Shown: positions 24,197-33,002 of the stretch, in pieces
Layout: each line of letters starts with the position of its first letter
How positions within the stretch are numbered: the stretch's first letter is position 1
Assembly: GCA_023266575.1 (NCBI GenBank)
Contig: JAHFPV010000002.1
Coordinates: forward strand, 408,491 to 472,490
Source: Sphingobium sp.
GTDB lineage: Bacteria > Pseudomonadota > Alphaproteobacteria > Sphingomonadales > Sphingomonadaceae
Length of the DNA: 64,000 bases
Direction of reading: 5' to 3'
Position numbers and translations under genes: made by a program
Notes under the pieces: generated by a model
Seen by the model: only the letters and a program-made list of their open reading frames with translations
Told to the model about the DNA's origin: nothing
Database searches by the model: none

Positions 24197-24873
24197 GCGG
24201 CGAGCTGCGCGCGCTGGGGCTGGTTCATGGCCTGTTGCTGGGGCTGCTGCTGGCGTCGCCGCTGATCGCGCCGGGGCTGCTGCCCTGGGGGGTCGAGGCG
24301 TTGTTCATCATCGGCGCGTTCCAGTTGCGGCTGGCCGACCGGCGTTGGGACATGCGCGATGGCTGGCGCAGCTGGATCAGCCATATCCGCATGGCGCCGT
24401 TGCGACTGATCCCCTGGGGCGCGGCGGCGACCGTCGCGCTGATCGCTGGCAATGGCGCGCGCGCGCAGGCGATCCTGATCGCCGCGTCGCTGTGCGAATT
24501 ACTGGTCTATCCCGTCTGCACCCATGTGCTGGCCCGACTGTCGCGGCGCGTGGTCGGCGCGGTGCTGGTGTTGCTGATCCTGATCGGGTTGAGCGCTGTC
24601 GGCGAGACGATCCGCTACATGATCGGCTTCATGACCGGGATGAGCGCCTGCCTGTTCTGGCTGCGCGGTCCCGACGGGGAGGCTCATGCGCTGGGACTGG
24701 CGCTGGGCGGGCTGGTCGCTGCGGCGATAGCGCCGGTGCTTTGGCCTGCCTCTCTGCCCGTCGCCTTCCCCGCCGCCATCGTCTGCGCGACGCTGGCGCT
24801 GGCGCATGTCTCGACGCTGCGCCGCCGCCCGGTCCCATGGCGGGCGGGCGGCGGCACACAGGTCAGGCCGTAA
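24193..24873 (+). CDS. Polytopic membrane protein of unknown function
   Basis: Starts at the ATGA overlap with the ligase gene and codes for 226 mostly hydrophobic residues with about six membrane helices (first one LGLVHGLLLGLLLASPLIAP). A charged cytoplasmic patch RLADRRWDMRDGWRSW separates helices two and three. Its position suggests a role with the O-ligase, but no domain was recognised. Its stop overlaps the 3' end of the convergent PfpI-like gene by 11 bases. Confidence 0.7.
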   Translation: MSGELRALGLVHGLLLGLLLASPLIAPGLLPWGVEALFIIGAFQLRLADRRWDMRDGWRSWISHIRMAPLRLIPWGAAATVALIAGNGARAQAILIAASLCELLVYPVCTHVLARLSRRVVGAVLVLLILIGLSAVGETIRYMIGFMTGMSACLFWLRGPDGEAHALGLALGGLVAAAIAPVLWPASLPVAFPAAIVCATLALAHVSTLRRRPVPWRAGGGTQVRP

Positions 24874-25417
24874 CGGTTCCGGCTTCTGCCACGGCCTTGC
24901 TGAATGCTTCGATGAAGGCGGGGATATCGTCGGGCTTGCGGCTGGTGATGATGTTGCCGTCCACCACGACGGCGTGATCGACCACATTCCCGCCTGCATT
25001 GCGAAGGTCGGTGCGGACCGATGGCCAGCCAGTGACGGTCCGGCCATTCACCACGTCAGCCTCCACCAACAGCCATGGACCATGGCAGATCGCGGCGACT
25101 GGCTTGCCCGTGGTCACGAAGGCGCGCACCAGCGACACGGCGGCGGCATTGGTGCGCAGCGTATCGGGATTGGCGACGCCGCCGGGCAGGATCAGCCCGT
25201 CATATCCCTCTATCCTGACGGCATCGAGCCGAATGTCGGGGGTGATCGTGTCGCCTTTCTCATCATGCTTCATGCCCTGAATAGGGTCCAGGTCCGGCGA
25301 GGCGAGCGTCACACTGGCCCCCGCCGCGATCAGGGCGTCGCGGGGATCGAACAATTCGGACTGCTCGAATCCGTCGGTCGCGATGATGAGGATGCGGCTG
25401 TTGGTAATGGCGGGCAT
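24863..25417 (-). CDS. PfpI/DJ-1 family protein (type 1 glutamine amidotransferase-like)
   Basis: The ATG at 25417 sits eight bases after AAGGAGA, so longer in-frame starts are unlikely. The 184 residues carry the nucleophile elbow AAICHGPWLL and the conserved Glu in DGFEQSEL, as in PfpI, YhbO and DJ-1. Members have been described as proteases, chaperones or deglycases of glyoxal adducts; which applies here is unknown. No operon partner. Confidence 0.9.
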   Translation of the reverse strand: MPAITNSRILIIATDGFEQSELFDPRDALIAAGASVTLASPDLDPIQGMKHDEKGDTITPDIRLDAVRIEGYDGLILPGGVANPDTLRTNAAAVSLVRAFVTTGKPVAAICHGPWLLVEADVVNGRTVTGWPSVRTDLRNAGGNVVDHAVVVDGNIITSRKPDDIPAFIEAFSKAVAEAGTVTA

Positions 25418-25522
25418 GGGGCTTCTCCTTGCGCCTGATGGGAGACAGGCTAACGGACCACTGCCCGACCCGTTGCGGAACGAAGCGATGAAAGGTGGGT
25501 TTTTGGCCATGAGAAGGAAAAT

Positions 25523-26503
25523 ATGGCCAGCCAACCCCTTATCCATGTCGATGACAGCATCCCCGGCATTTCACGACGCGCGCTCAAGAGCGGCTGGGGC
25601 TATTACCAGCCCGATGGCGGGCGCATCGCCGACCGGGACGAGATTGGCCGGCTGAACGCCATCGCCCTGCCGCCTGCGTATCGCGATTGCTGGTTCTGCC
25701 CGATGCCCCATGGCCATATATTGGCGACGGGGCATGACGAGCGGGGCCGCAAGCAATATCGCTATCATCCCGATTTTCGCGCGACGCGGGAGGCGCAGAA
25801 ATATGAGGGCTGCGCCGGCTTCGGTCGCGCCCTGCCCAAATTGCGCGCGCAACTGGAAGCGGACCTGTCGCAGCGCGGGTTGCGCAAGGAACGGACTATC
25901 GCGGCTGTCGTGCGGCTGCTGGATCTGGGCCGGTTGCGCGTGGGCAATGAATATTATGCAACCACGAACAAGAGTTTCGGCGCGACGACGCTGCGCCGCC
26001 GCCATATCGACCTGACCGGCAAGGCGCTGACGCTGCGCTATCGCGCCAAGTCGGGCAAGCAGCATCAGGTGACGCTGACCGACAAAAGGCTGCTTCGCTT
26101 CGTGCGGCAGGTGCAGGATTTGCCGGGCCAGCATCTGTTCCAATATCTGGACGAGGATGGCGAGGCGCGGCCGATCACGTCGAGCGACGTCAACGCCTAT
26201 ATCGCGCGGGCCATGGGCGGCCCCTTTACCGCCAAGCATTTCCGCACCTGGGGCGCATCGACCGTCGCCTTTGCCACATTGGCCGCCGGTCCGGTGTCGA
26301 TGAAGGCCTTGCTGGAGCCGGTGGCGGCCGCGCTGGGCAATACGCCCGCGATCAGCCGCAAAAGCTATATCCACCCTGCCCTGCTCGACCTGTGCAAGGA
26401 TGGGCAAGACGCATGGCGCGCGGGGCTTCGCCTGCCGCGTTCAACACGCTATCTGTCTCGCGAGGAACGCGGACTCATCGCATTTCTCGACACTTTAGCC
26501 TGA
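25523..26503 (+). CDS. DNA topoisomerase IB
   Basis: A 326-residue poxvirus-like bacterial topoisomerase IB that relaxes supercoils through a 3'-phosphotyrosine. The N-terminal part has GWGYYQPDGGRIADRDEIGRL-type and LPPAYRDCWFCP segments; the catalytic domain has LRVGNEYYATTNKSFGATTL, FTAKHFRTWGAS and the active Tyr in ISRKSYIHP. AAGGA stands before the ATG. The MscS gene starts 20 bases downstream and may be cotranscribed. Confidence 0.93.
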   Translation: MASQPLIHVDDSIPGISRRALKSGWGYYQPDGGRIADRDEIGRLNAIALPPAYRDCWFCPMPHGHILATGHDERGRKQYRYHPDFRATREAQKYEGCAGFGRALPKLRAQLEADLSQRGLRKERTIAAVVRLLDLGRLRVGNEYYATTNKSFGATTLRRRHIDLTGKALTLRYRAKSGKQHQVTLTDKRLLRFVRQVQDLPGQHLFQYLDEDGEARPITSSDVNAYIARAMGGPFTAKHFRTWGASTVAFATLAAGPVSMKALLEPVAAALGNTPAISRKSYIHPALLDLCKDGQDAWRAGLRLPRSTRYLSREERGLIAFLDTLA

Positions 26504-26523
26504 TACAGACTAACGGGACCAGC

Positions 26524-27675
26524 ATGGCCAATAAAACTGAACCTGCCGCCGCCGCATCGGTGCGCGCGCCCGATTTCGTCGAAATGTGGCGATCGACCAG
26601 CGATTGGTTCGCTGTTCACTATGTCCAGATCATCGTCGCCATTGGCGCGGGCGTTCTGATCTACCTCCTGCTGGCGGCGCTGCGTTCGTTCGGCAAAAGG
26701 TGGCGCGGTGCCTATGGCGACCCGCTGGGCTATGCCAATGTGCTGGGCCGGGCGGTGGCGCGGACATCCCATTTCTTCATGGTCATGGTCGCGGCCAAGC
26801 TGGTCGCGGGTTATGCCGATCCGCCTGCGATACTGTTCAAGACGATCGCCTTCCTCTTCACCATTGCCGCCGTGTTGCAGGGGGCAATCTGGGCGCGGGA
26901 AATCATCCTGGGGCTGATCGAGCGCAAGACGCTGGCCGAAGATGGCCAGGGCGAGACGCTGGCCAACGCGATGGGCCTGATTCGCGTGCTGGTGACCTTT
27001 GCCCTGTTTGCGATCGCCACCATCGTCGTGCTGGACAATCTGGGCGTCAACGTCACCGGGCTGGTTGCGGGTCTGGGTATTGGCGGTATCGCCATTGGCC
27101 TGGCCGCTCAGGGAATTTTCTCGGACCTGTTCGCCGCACTGTCTATCATTTTCGACAAGCCGTTCCGGCGGGGCGAGATCATCACCTATGACCAGACCAC
27201 CGCGCGGGTCGAGAAGATTGGCCTCAAAAGCACGAGGCTGCGCGCGATGAGCGGGGAGAAGAAGGTCATCTCCAACGCCAATCTGTTGCAGAAGGAAATC
27301 ACCAGCCTGCAAACGCTGATCCAGCGCAGGGTGACCTTCGCCATCGGCATCATCTACCAGACGCCGGAGGAGAAGGCCGAAGCAATACCGGAGATGTTGC
27401 GCGAGATTGTCGAGGCGGAGGGGTTCATCTTCGTCAATGCTGGCCTTGTCCGCTTTGGCGCGAGTGCGCTGGACTATGAGGTGAATTTCGACGTGCCGGA
27501 CCCCGACACGCATGATTATTTCCTATCGCGTCACCGCATGGGGCTGGCGATCTGGAAGCGGTTTAATGCGGAGGAAATCGAGTTCGCCTACCCCACCCAG
27601 ACCAGCTTCACCGCTGCGCCGGATGGGCGGCCCATCATGCCCTATCCAGAGGTGCAGCCGGTGCGATCCGCCTGA
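26524..27675 (+). CDS. MscS-family mechanosensitive ion channel
   Basis: The ATG at 26524 gives 383 residues. Four membrane helices are visible; the pore-lining one contains VAGLGIGGIAIGLAAQGIFSD (given in part), followed by the beta domain (LFAALSIIFDKPFRRGE, VEKIGLKSTRLR) typical of MscS. Such channels open under membrane tension and release solutes during osmotic downshock. It is larger than E. coli MscS because of extra N-terminal helices. It ends six bases before the convergent epimerase. Confidence 0.92.
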   Translation: MANKTEPAAAASVRAPDFVEMWRSTSDWFAVHYVQIIVAIGAGVLIYLLLAALRSFGKRWRGAYGDPLGYANVLGRAVARTSHFFMVMVAAKLVAGYADPPAILFKTIAFLFTIAAVLQGAIWAREIILGLIERKTLAEDGQGETLANAMGLIRVLVTFALFAIATIVVLDNLGVNVTGLVAGLGIGGIAIGLAAQGIFSDLFAALSIIFDKPFRRGEIITYDQTTARVEKIGLKSTRLRAMSGEKKVISNANLLQKEITSLQTLIQRRVTFAIGIIYQTPEEKAEAIPEMLREIVEAEGFIFVNAGLVRFGASALDYEVNFDVPDPDTHDYFLSRHRMGLAIWKRFNAEEIEFAYPTQTSFTAAPDGRPIMPYPEVQPVRSA

Positions 27676-27681
27676 CGCCGC

Positions 27682-28659
27682 TCATTCACCTATGCCCCAC
27701 AGGCTGCCGGGCTGGAGCAGGCCGTCCTCCAGCGCCAGTCCGCCGTCGCGATCCCGCGCCAGCAACAGCGCACCGTCAAGGTCGATCCAGTCCGCCCCCT
27801 GCGCCACCAGCGCGGCGGGCGCGATGCCAAGCGAGGTGCCGAGCATACAGCCGACCATAACGCGGAAGCCCCGGTCCCGCGCGGCCTGACGCAGAGCGAG
27901 CGCCTCGGTGAGGCCGCCAGCCTTGTCGAGCTTGATGTTCACCGCGTCGAAATCGCCCAGCCGGTCAAGGTCCGCGCTGGTGTGGCAGCTTTCGTCGGCG
28001 CAGAGCGGCAGCGGTGCGCGGACCCCGGCCAGCGCCGCTTCCCGGCCATGGATCACCGGCTGTTCGACCATTTCGACGCCAAGGTCGGCCAGCGCCTGCG
28101 CCTCTGCGGCTATATCCAGATCATGCCAACTTTCATTGGCGTCGACGATCAGCCGCGCATCCGGCGCGCCCGCGCGCACCGCGGCGATGCGCGCCCGGTC
28201 GCCCTCGCCAGTCAGCTTGCATTTGAGCAGGGCAAAGCCGCGCGCCGCTGCCGTGCGCGCCGCCGCCTCCATCGTTGCGGGATCGCCCAGGCTGATGGTG
28301 AAGGCGGTGGGTAGAGGGGTGGGCGCGGCCAGCCCGGCAAGTTGCCAGACTGGCACGCCTGCGCGCTTCGCCTCCAAATCCCAAAGAGCGCAATCGAGCG
28401 CATTGCGCGCCGCGCCGCGCGACATCTGCGTCAGCAACGCCTGCCGGTCGAGCGGCCCGGCATAGGCGCGGATCGCGGCTGCGCAGCCCTCTGCCGTCTC
28501 GCCCTCATAATAGATGGCCGTCCCCTCGCCGCGACCGACATGGGTGCCGTCACCCACGGTGCAGACGACCACATCCACATCCGTCTTGGCCCCGCGAGCG
28601 ATGATGAACGCGCCTGCGACCGGCCAGCGTTCGACGGTCGCGGACAATAGGTGGATCAT
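27682..28659 (-). CDS. Dipeptide epimerase (enolase superfamily, L-Ala-D/L-Glu type)
   Basis: A 325-residue muconate-lactonizing-type enolase superfamily enzyme. The KxK catalytic pair lies in LLKCKLTG, metal ligands in IVDANES, EQP and CADES, and the second base in NIKLDKAGG. The family epimerises L-Ala-D/L-Glu released in murein recycling, or other dipeptides. The start was set at ATG 28659, which has GGAG at a proper distance; another ATG lies 12 bases upstream. Specificity is inferred from the family. Confidence 0.88.
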   Translation of the reverse strand: MIHLLSATVERWPVAGAFIIARGAKTDVDVVVCTVGDGTHVGRGEGTAIYYEGETAEGCAAAIRAYAGPLDRQALLTQMSRGAARNALDCALWDLEAKRAGVPVWQLAGLAAPTPLPTAFTISLGDPATMEAAARTAAARGFALLKCKLTGEGDRARIAAVRAGAPDARLIVDANESWHDLDIAAEAQALADLGVEMVEQPVIHGREAALAGVRAPLPLCADESCHTSADLDRLGDFDAVNIKLDKAGGLTEALALRQAARDRGFRVMVGCMLGTSLGIAPAALVAQGADWIDLDGALLLARDRDGGLALEDGLLQPGSLWGIGE

Positions 28660-28766
28660 TGCTGGCTCCAATGGCGTGAAAAGGCTGATCGCCTATGCGC
28701 GAAAGTCGCGCGCGCCACCAGCCCCGCCCCATTGAGGCGCGGCGGGCAGCCTGCTAAGCGCCGCAC

Positions 28767-30554
28767 ATGGAGGAACAACCCACCCCGTCGCCGCGCGCCA
28801 GCGCCCGTCCCGCGCTTGGCAGCCTGGCGATGCTGTGGATGTTCGCCAAACGCTATCCGGGACGGATCGCGGGCGCTTTGGCTGCGCTGATCGTGTCGTC
28901 CGCCGCGACGCTGGGCATCCCCAGCGGCTTCCGACTGGTGATCGACCGGGGCTTCATGGGCGGGGGCGACATCAGCCGCTGGTTTGAATATCTGCTGCTG
29001 ATCGTCATCATCCTGGCCGTCGCCAGCGCGCTGCGCTTTTACTTCGTATCCTGGCTGGGCGAGCGGGTGGTTGCCGATATTCGCAGCGCGACCCAGGCCA
29101 ATTTGCTGCGGCAGGCACCCCGCTTCTTCGAGGAAAACCGCCCGTCCGAAATCGCGTCGCGGATGACCGCCGATACGGCCGTGGTTGAACAGGTGGTCGG
29201 ATCAACCGTGTCGATCGCGCTGCGCAATCTGGTGACCGGGATTGGTGGCCTCATCTATCTGTTCGCGCTGGCGCCCAAGCTGGCGGCGATGCTGCTGCTG
29301 GGCATCCCTGTCATCCTGCTGGTGCTGGTCAGTCTGGGCCGCAAGGTGCGCAGCCTGTCGCGCGCCAGTCAGGACCGGCTGGCCGATGTCGGCAGCGTGA
29401 CCAATGAAGTGCTGGCGGCGATGAAGATCGTCCAGGCCTTTGGGCAGGAAGCGCGGGAAGCCGCACGCTTCGACGCAACGGTCGAAAGCGGGTTCGGCAC
29501 CGCGCGGCGGCGCATCCGGCTGCGCGCGATCATGACGGCGGTGGTGATATCGCTAGTGTTCGGATCGATCACGGCGGTGATGTGGCAGGGCGCGCTGGAT
29601 GTCGCGGCGGGGAAGCTGTCGGGGGGCAGCATTGCCGCGTTCGTGCTGACCGGCGGACTGGTTGCCGGGGCGTTCGGATCGCTGTCCGAAAGCTGGGGCG
29701 ATCTGTTGCGCGGCGCGGGGGCGGCCAGTCGCTTGCATGAGTTGATGACCGCCACGCCGGACATATTGCCGCCGGCCAGCCCGACCATCATTCCACCCGC
29801 GGCGCATGGCGCGCGGCTGACGTTCGAGGATGTGCATTTCCATTATCCCACCCGGCCCGATCAGGCGGCGCTCAATGGCGTGTCGATCGACGTGGCGCCG
29901 GGCGAGACAGTGGCCGTCGTCGGGCCTTCGGGCGCGGGGAAATCGACGCTGATCCAGTTGGCGTTGCGATTCTACGATCCTGCGTCTGGTGTGGTCCGGT
30001 TGAACGGCGTGCCCCTCCCGCAGGCTGATCCTGCCGCGTTGCGCGCCATGATGGCGATGGTGCCGCAGGATAGCGTGATCTTCGCCGCGTCGGCACGCGA
30101 CAATCTGCGCTATGGACGGTGGGACGCGACCGACGAACAGATTTGGGATGCCGCCCGCGCCGCCAATGCGGAGGGCTTCCTGCGCGCGCTACCGCAGGGG
30201 CTGGACAGTCCGATGGGGGAAGCGGGCACGCGCCTATCTGGCGGGCAGCGGCAAAGGCTGTCGATCGCGCGCGCGCTGCTGCGTGATGCGCCGATCCTGC
30301 TGCTCGACGAAGCCACATCGGCGCTCGATGCTGAATCGGAACGGCTGGTGCAGGATGCGCTTGGCCGGTTGATGGAGGGGCGCACGACCATCGTCATCGC
30401 CCATAGGCTGGCGACGGTGCGCGCCGCTGACCGGATCATCGTGCTGGATGAAGGGCGGATCGTCGAACAGGGCGATCATGCATCGTTGGTCGCGCAGGGC
30501 GGTCTTTATGCACGCCTTGCCAGTTTGCAGTTTCAGGATGCGCCGCTGGTCTGA
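28767..30554 (+). CDS. ABC transporter, fused permease and ATPase (MsbA-related)
   Basis: A 595-residue half-transporter with six membrane helices (about 38-330) and an ATPase domain: Walker A GPSGAGKST, signature LSGGQRQR, Walker B ILLLDEATSALD and the switch His in VIAHRLAT. It resembles the MsbA-related exporters of lipids or drugs common in proteobacteria. The substrate is unknown. It is not in an obvious operon; a PilZ gene converges on its 3' end. Confidence 0.93.
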   Translation: MEEQPTPSPRASARPALGSLAMLWMFAKRYPGRIAGALAALIVSSAATLGIPSGFRLVIDRGFMGGGDISRWFEYLLLIVIILAVASALRFYFVSWLGERVVADIRSATQANLLRQAPRFFEENRPSEIASRMTADTAVVEQVVGSTVSIALRNLVTGIGGLIYLFALAPKLAAMLLLGIPVILLVLVSLGRKVRSLSRASQDRLADVGSVTNEVLAAMKIVQAFGQEAREAARFDATVESGFGTARRRIRLRAIMTAVVISLVFGSITAVMWQGALDVAAGKLSGGSIAAFVLTGGLVAGAFGSLSESWGDLLRGAGAASRLHELMTATPDILPPASPTIIPPAAHGARLTFEDVHFHYPTRPDQAALNGVSIDVAPGETVAVVGPSGAGKSTLIQLALRFYDPASGVVRLNGVPLPQADPAALRAMMAMVPQDSVIFAASARDNLRYGRWDATDEQIWDAARAANAEGFLRALPQGLDSPMGEAGTRLSGGQRQRLSIARALLRDAPILLLDEATSALDAESERLVQDALGRLMEGRTTIVIAHRLATVRAADRIIVLDEGRIVEQGDHASLVAQGGLYARLASLQFQDAPLV

Positions 30555-30572
30555 CCTTTTGGGCGTTGGCGC

Positions 30573-30902
30573 TCAGACGAACGCGGGGCCGCTGCTCAGC
30601 TTGATGATATGATCGAGAATTGCGGGATGGAGCGGGCGTTCGAAAGCGCAGCCTGCCTCATGCGCGCGCGACCACAGGACGCGGGCGCGACGCCCCTCGA
30701 AGCCCGGCAGCATGACCCATAACTCGCTGCCGCTGGTCAGTTTCATGAAGCTCTGGAGACGAAAGCCGGTGACGGACACGTCGGCGATGCGACTGTTGAA
30801 CCAGGTTTCACCGGGACGGCGCACACGGACGCTGATCTGCACATAGGCGCGCTCGGCGAGCCGTGCTTTTCGATCCAAGTCTGTCTGTCGTTCGGCGCTC
30901 AT
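30573..30902 (-). CDS. PilZ-domain protein
   Basis: A single-domain 109-residue c-di-GMP receptor candidate. The binding motifs are both present: R-x-x-x-R in RLAER and D-x-S-x-x-G in DVSVTGFRL. The end is a short helix. It could transmit c-di-GMP levels, for example from the cyclase at 38234-40021, but the target is unknown. Confidence 0.88.
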   Translation of the reverse strand: MSAERQTDLDRKARLAERAYVQISVRVRRPGETWFNSRIADVSVTGFRLQSFMKLTSGSELWVMLPGFEGRRARVLWSRAHEAGCAFERPLHPAILDHIIKLSSGPAFV

Positions 30903-30997
30903 GGCTCGCTATCGCCCGTCCTTCGCCGCCATTATCGGCGATTGGCGTAAGCAAAGGGTTAAGGCGTTAATTCACCCGGCCCAAAAATCAGGGCGAG

Positions 30998-31024
30998 AAA
31001 AAAAGGGCCGCCCGAAGGCGACCC
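30998..31024 (-). terminator. Terminator after the tonB-exbB-exbD-exbD cluster
   Basis: Read on the minus strand, GGGTCGCC (31024-31017) and GGCGGCCC (31012-31005) form a stem with a TTCG loop, followed by seven T. One G-C versus A mismatch lies in the stem. It stands about 97 bases after the last exbD stop. Confidence 0.8.
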
Positions 31025-31120
31025 CTGAAAGATTGGCATTATCACCATCCCGATGCCGCCCTGCCCGCCTGGAAAAACGGGAAGTCCTGACACAAACTGG
31101 CAGGCGCGGGCAATCAGCGT

Positions 31121-31543
31121 TTAGAAATTGCCATATTGTTCGTTGCCGACGAAGCCCAGTTTCGTCACGCCCGCACGCTTGATCTCCGCCAGCACCTCAT
31201 CAACGGTGACATAGCGGGTCTGCGCGTTCGGCTGGAACTGAAGTTCCGGCTCGACCGGCAGGCGCAGCGACTGCTGCAGATATTGACGCAGGGTCAGCAG
31301 GTCGATCGCCGAACCGTTCCAGGTGATGATCCCGGCCTGGTCGATGGCAACCTTGTTCTTCACCGGATCGATCGGGCTATCCGTCGGCGGTGCGCTCTGC
31401 GGCAGGTCGATCTTGACCGCGTGGGTCTGGATCGGAATCGTGATGATGAACATGATGAGGAGAACGAGCATGACGTCGATCAACGGCGTCGTGTTCATTT
31501 CCATCATCGGTTCGCCTTCATCGGAACCCATGCTCATGGCCAT
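31121..31543 (-). CDS. exbD: Biopolymer transport protein ExbD (second copy)
   Basis: A 140-residue protein with a short cytoplasmic N-terminus, one membrane helix containing the essential Asp in TTPLIDVMLVLLIMF, and a periplasmic domain. AAGGAG precedes the ATG. ExbD with ExbB uses the proton gradient to energise TonB. It follows the first exbD after 24 bases. Two ExbD proteins in one cluster also occur in xanthomonads, where the second is needed for some TonB functions. Confidence 0.92.
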   Translation of the reverse strand: MAMSMGSDEGEPMMEMNTTPLIDVMLVLLIMFIITIPIQTHAVKIDLPQSAPPTDSPIDPVKNKVAIDQAGIITWNGSAIDLLTLRQYLQQSLRLPVEPELQFQPNAQTRYVTVDEVLAEIKRAGVTKLGFVGNEQYGNF

Positions 31544-31567
31544 AGCGAAATCTCCTTAATCAGCCGG

Positions 31568-32056
31568 TCAGAGGCGCTGCGTCGTCGAGCCGGGTTCCGG
31601 CTCGGAGATGAAGCCCACTTTGGGGAAACCGGCGCGCTGCATCGTGTAGATCGTACCACCGATGCACCGGTAGGGTGTGTTGATGTCGCCGCGGATATGC
31701 ACTTCGGGCATGTCTTCAGGCGTCATATTTTCGACGCCGCCTGCCTTCTTGATATCCGATTCCAGCTTCGCAACGGCCCGGTTGAGCAGATCGCTGGAAT
31801 CGACCTTGGTCATGTTCCAGAAAACAGCGCAGCTGCCGTCCGACCCGGTCGTGACCGAGAGAGAGACATTTTCGGGCTTCGTCGTGGTCGGCTCGAACGC
31901 CACCTTGGGAAGTTGCAGTTCGACCGTCTGGACGACGACCGGGACCGCGATGAGAAAGATGATGAGCAACACCAGCATGACGTCGACGAGCGGCGTCGTG
32001 TTGATGTCGGACAACGGTTTGTCGTCACCGCCGCCGGGGCCAACACTCATTGCCAT
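31568..32056 (-). CDS. exbD: Biopolymer transport protein ExbD (first copy)
   Basis: A 162-residue ExbD with the membrane motif NTTPLVDVMLVLLIIFL carrying the proton-path Asp. The periplasmic part is longer than in the second copy and contains two cysteines (SCAVFWNMTK, PYRCIGGTIY) that might form a disulfide. It lies between exbB and the second exbD in one transcript. Confidence 0.92.
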   Translation of the reverse strand: MAMSVGPGGGDDKPLSDINTTPLVDVMLVLLIIFLIAVPVVVQTVELQLPKVAFEPTTTKPENVSLSVTTGSDGSCAVFWNMTKVDSSDLLNRAVAKLESDIKKAGGVENMTPEDMPEVHIRGDINTPYRCIGGTIYTMQRAGFPKVGFISEPEPGSTTQRL

Positions 32057-32174
32057 TGATAATATCCTAACATTGGTGTCGATGGCGCCTCACCATCGCG
32101 ACGAGGCCCATGGTCGGCGGGGAACGGGATGGTCGCAGCGGCCATCCCGTTCCCGCGCCGGCATCTCAAGACAA

Positions 32175-32936
32175 TCAGGCCTTGGTCGGCGCAGCAACCG
32201 GCTTGGCAGCAGGTGCGGCGGGAGCCGGAGCAACGCTGGGCTTAACCGCGCCGTTCGACACCAGATAGGCCAGCAGATCGACCGTGAAGCCGTTAAGCTG
32301 TTCGGCGATCGACTTGTTGCGGCGCTGCAGGAAGTTGTAGGCCAGCACCGCGGGAACGGCCACGGCCAGACCCAGGGCGGTCATGATGAGCGCTTCACCG
32401 ACGGGACCGGCGACCGCGTCGATCGACGCCTGACCGGCTGCACCGATCTTGATCAGCGCGCGATAGATGCCGATAACCGTACCGAACAGACCGATGAACG
32501 GCGAGGTCGAACCCACGGTTGCGAGGAAGGCGAGACCGCCGCCCAGCGACGAGTTGATCGCAGCTTCCGAACGGCCGAGCGAACCGTGCAGCCAGTCATG
32601 CGCTTCGACCGGATCGGTCAGCTTGGTATGTTCTTCCTGCGCCTTGATGCCGTCATCGACGATCTGCTTGTAGGCGGAGTTCTTTTCCAGCTTGGCCGAG
32701 CCTTCCTTGATGTTGGCGGCGCGCCAGAAGGTCGCACGGACCTTCTTACCCTGGTTGATCACCTTCTGCTGTTCGATCAGCTTGGTGAAGAGAATGTAGA
32801 AAGTGCCGACCGACATGCCGCACAGGATGAGGAACACGGTCCAGGCGATCGTGCCGCCCTGTTCCAGAGCTTCCATCAGGCCATAGGGGTTTTCCGGCTT
32901 CGGCGCCGCAGCTGCGAGATACATCAACATGTTCAA
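32175..32936 (-). CDS. exbB: Biopolymer transport protein ExbB (MotA/TolQ/ExbB family)
   Basis: A 253-residue inner-membrane protein with three membrane helices: about 28-50 after a short periplasmic N-terminus, then near 150-172 and 187-209. The family signature in the second and third helices is clear (FIGLFGTVIGIYRALIKIG, EALIMTALGLAVAVPAVLAYN). It forms the motor with ExbD that drives TonB. The C-terminus ends in an Ala/Pro-rich tail. It lies 66 bases after tonB on the same strand. Confidence 0.95.
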   Translation of the reverse strand: MNMLMYLAAAAPKPENPYGLMEALEQGGTIAWTVFLILCGMSVGTFYILFTKLIEQQKVINQGKKVRATFWRAANIKEGSAKLEKNSAYKQIVDDGIKAQEEHTKLTDPVEAHDWLHGSLGRSEAAINSSLGGGLAFLATVGSTSPFIGLFGTVIGIYRALIKIGAAGQASIDAVAGPVGEALIMTALGLAVAVPAVLAYNFLQRRNKSIAEQLNGFTVDLLAYLVSNGAVKPSVAPAPAAPAAKPVAAPTKA

Positions 32937-33002
32937 GACTTCCCTCTCAATGAGATCAAGCTAGAGCAAGACGGCGCCGGGCGCGCACCTTGCCCGTTTG
33001 GA

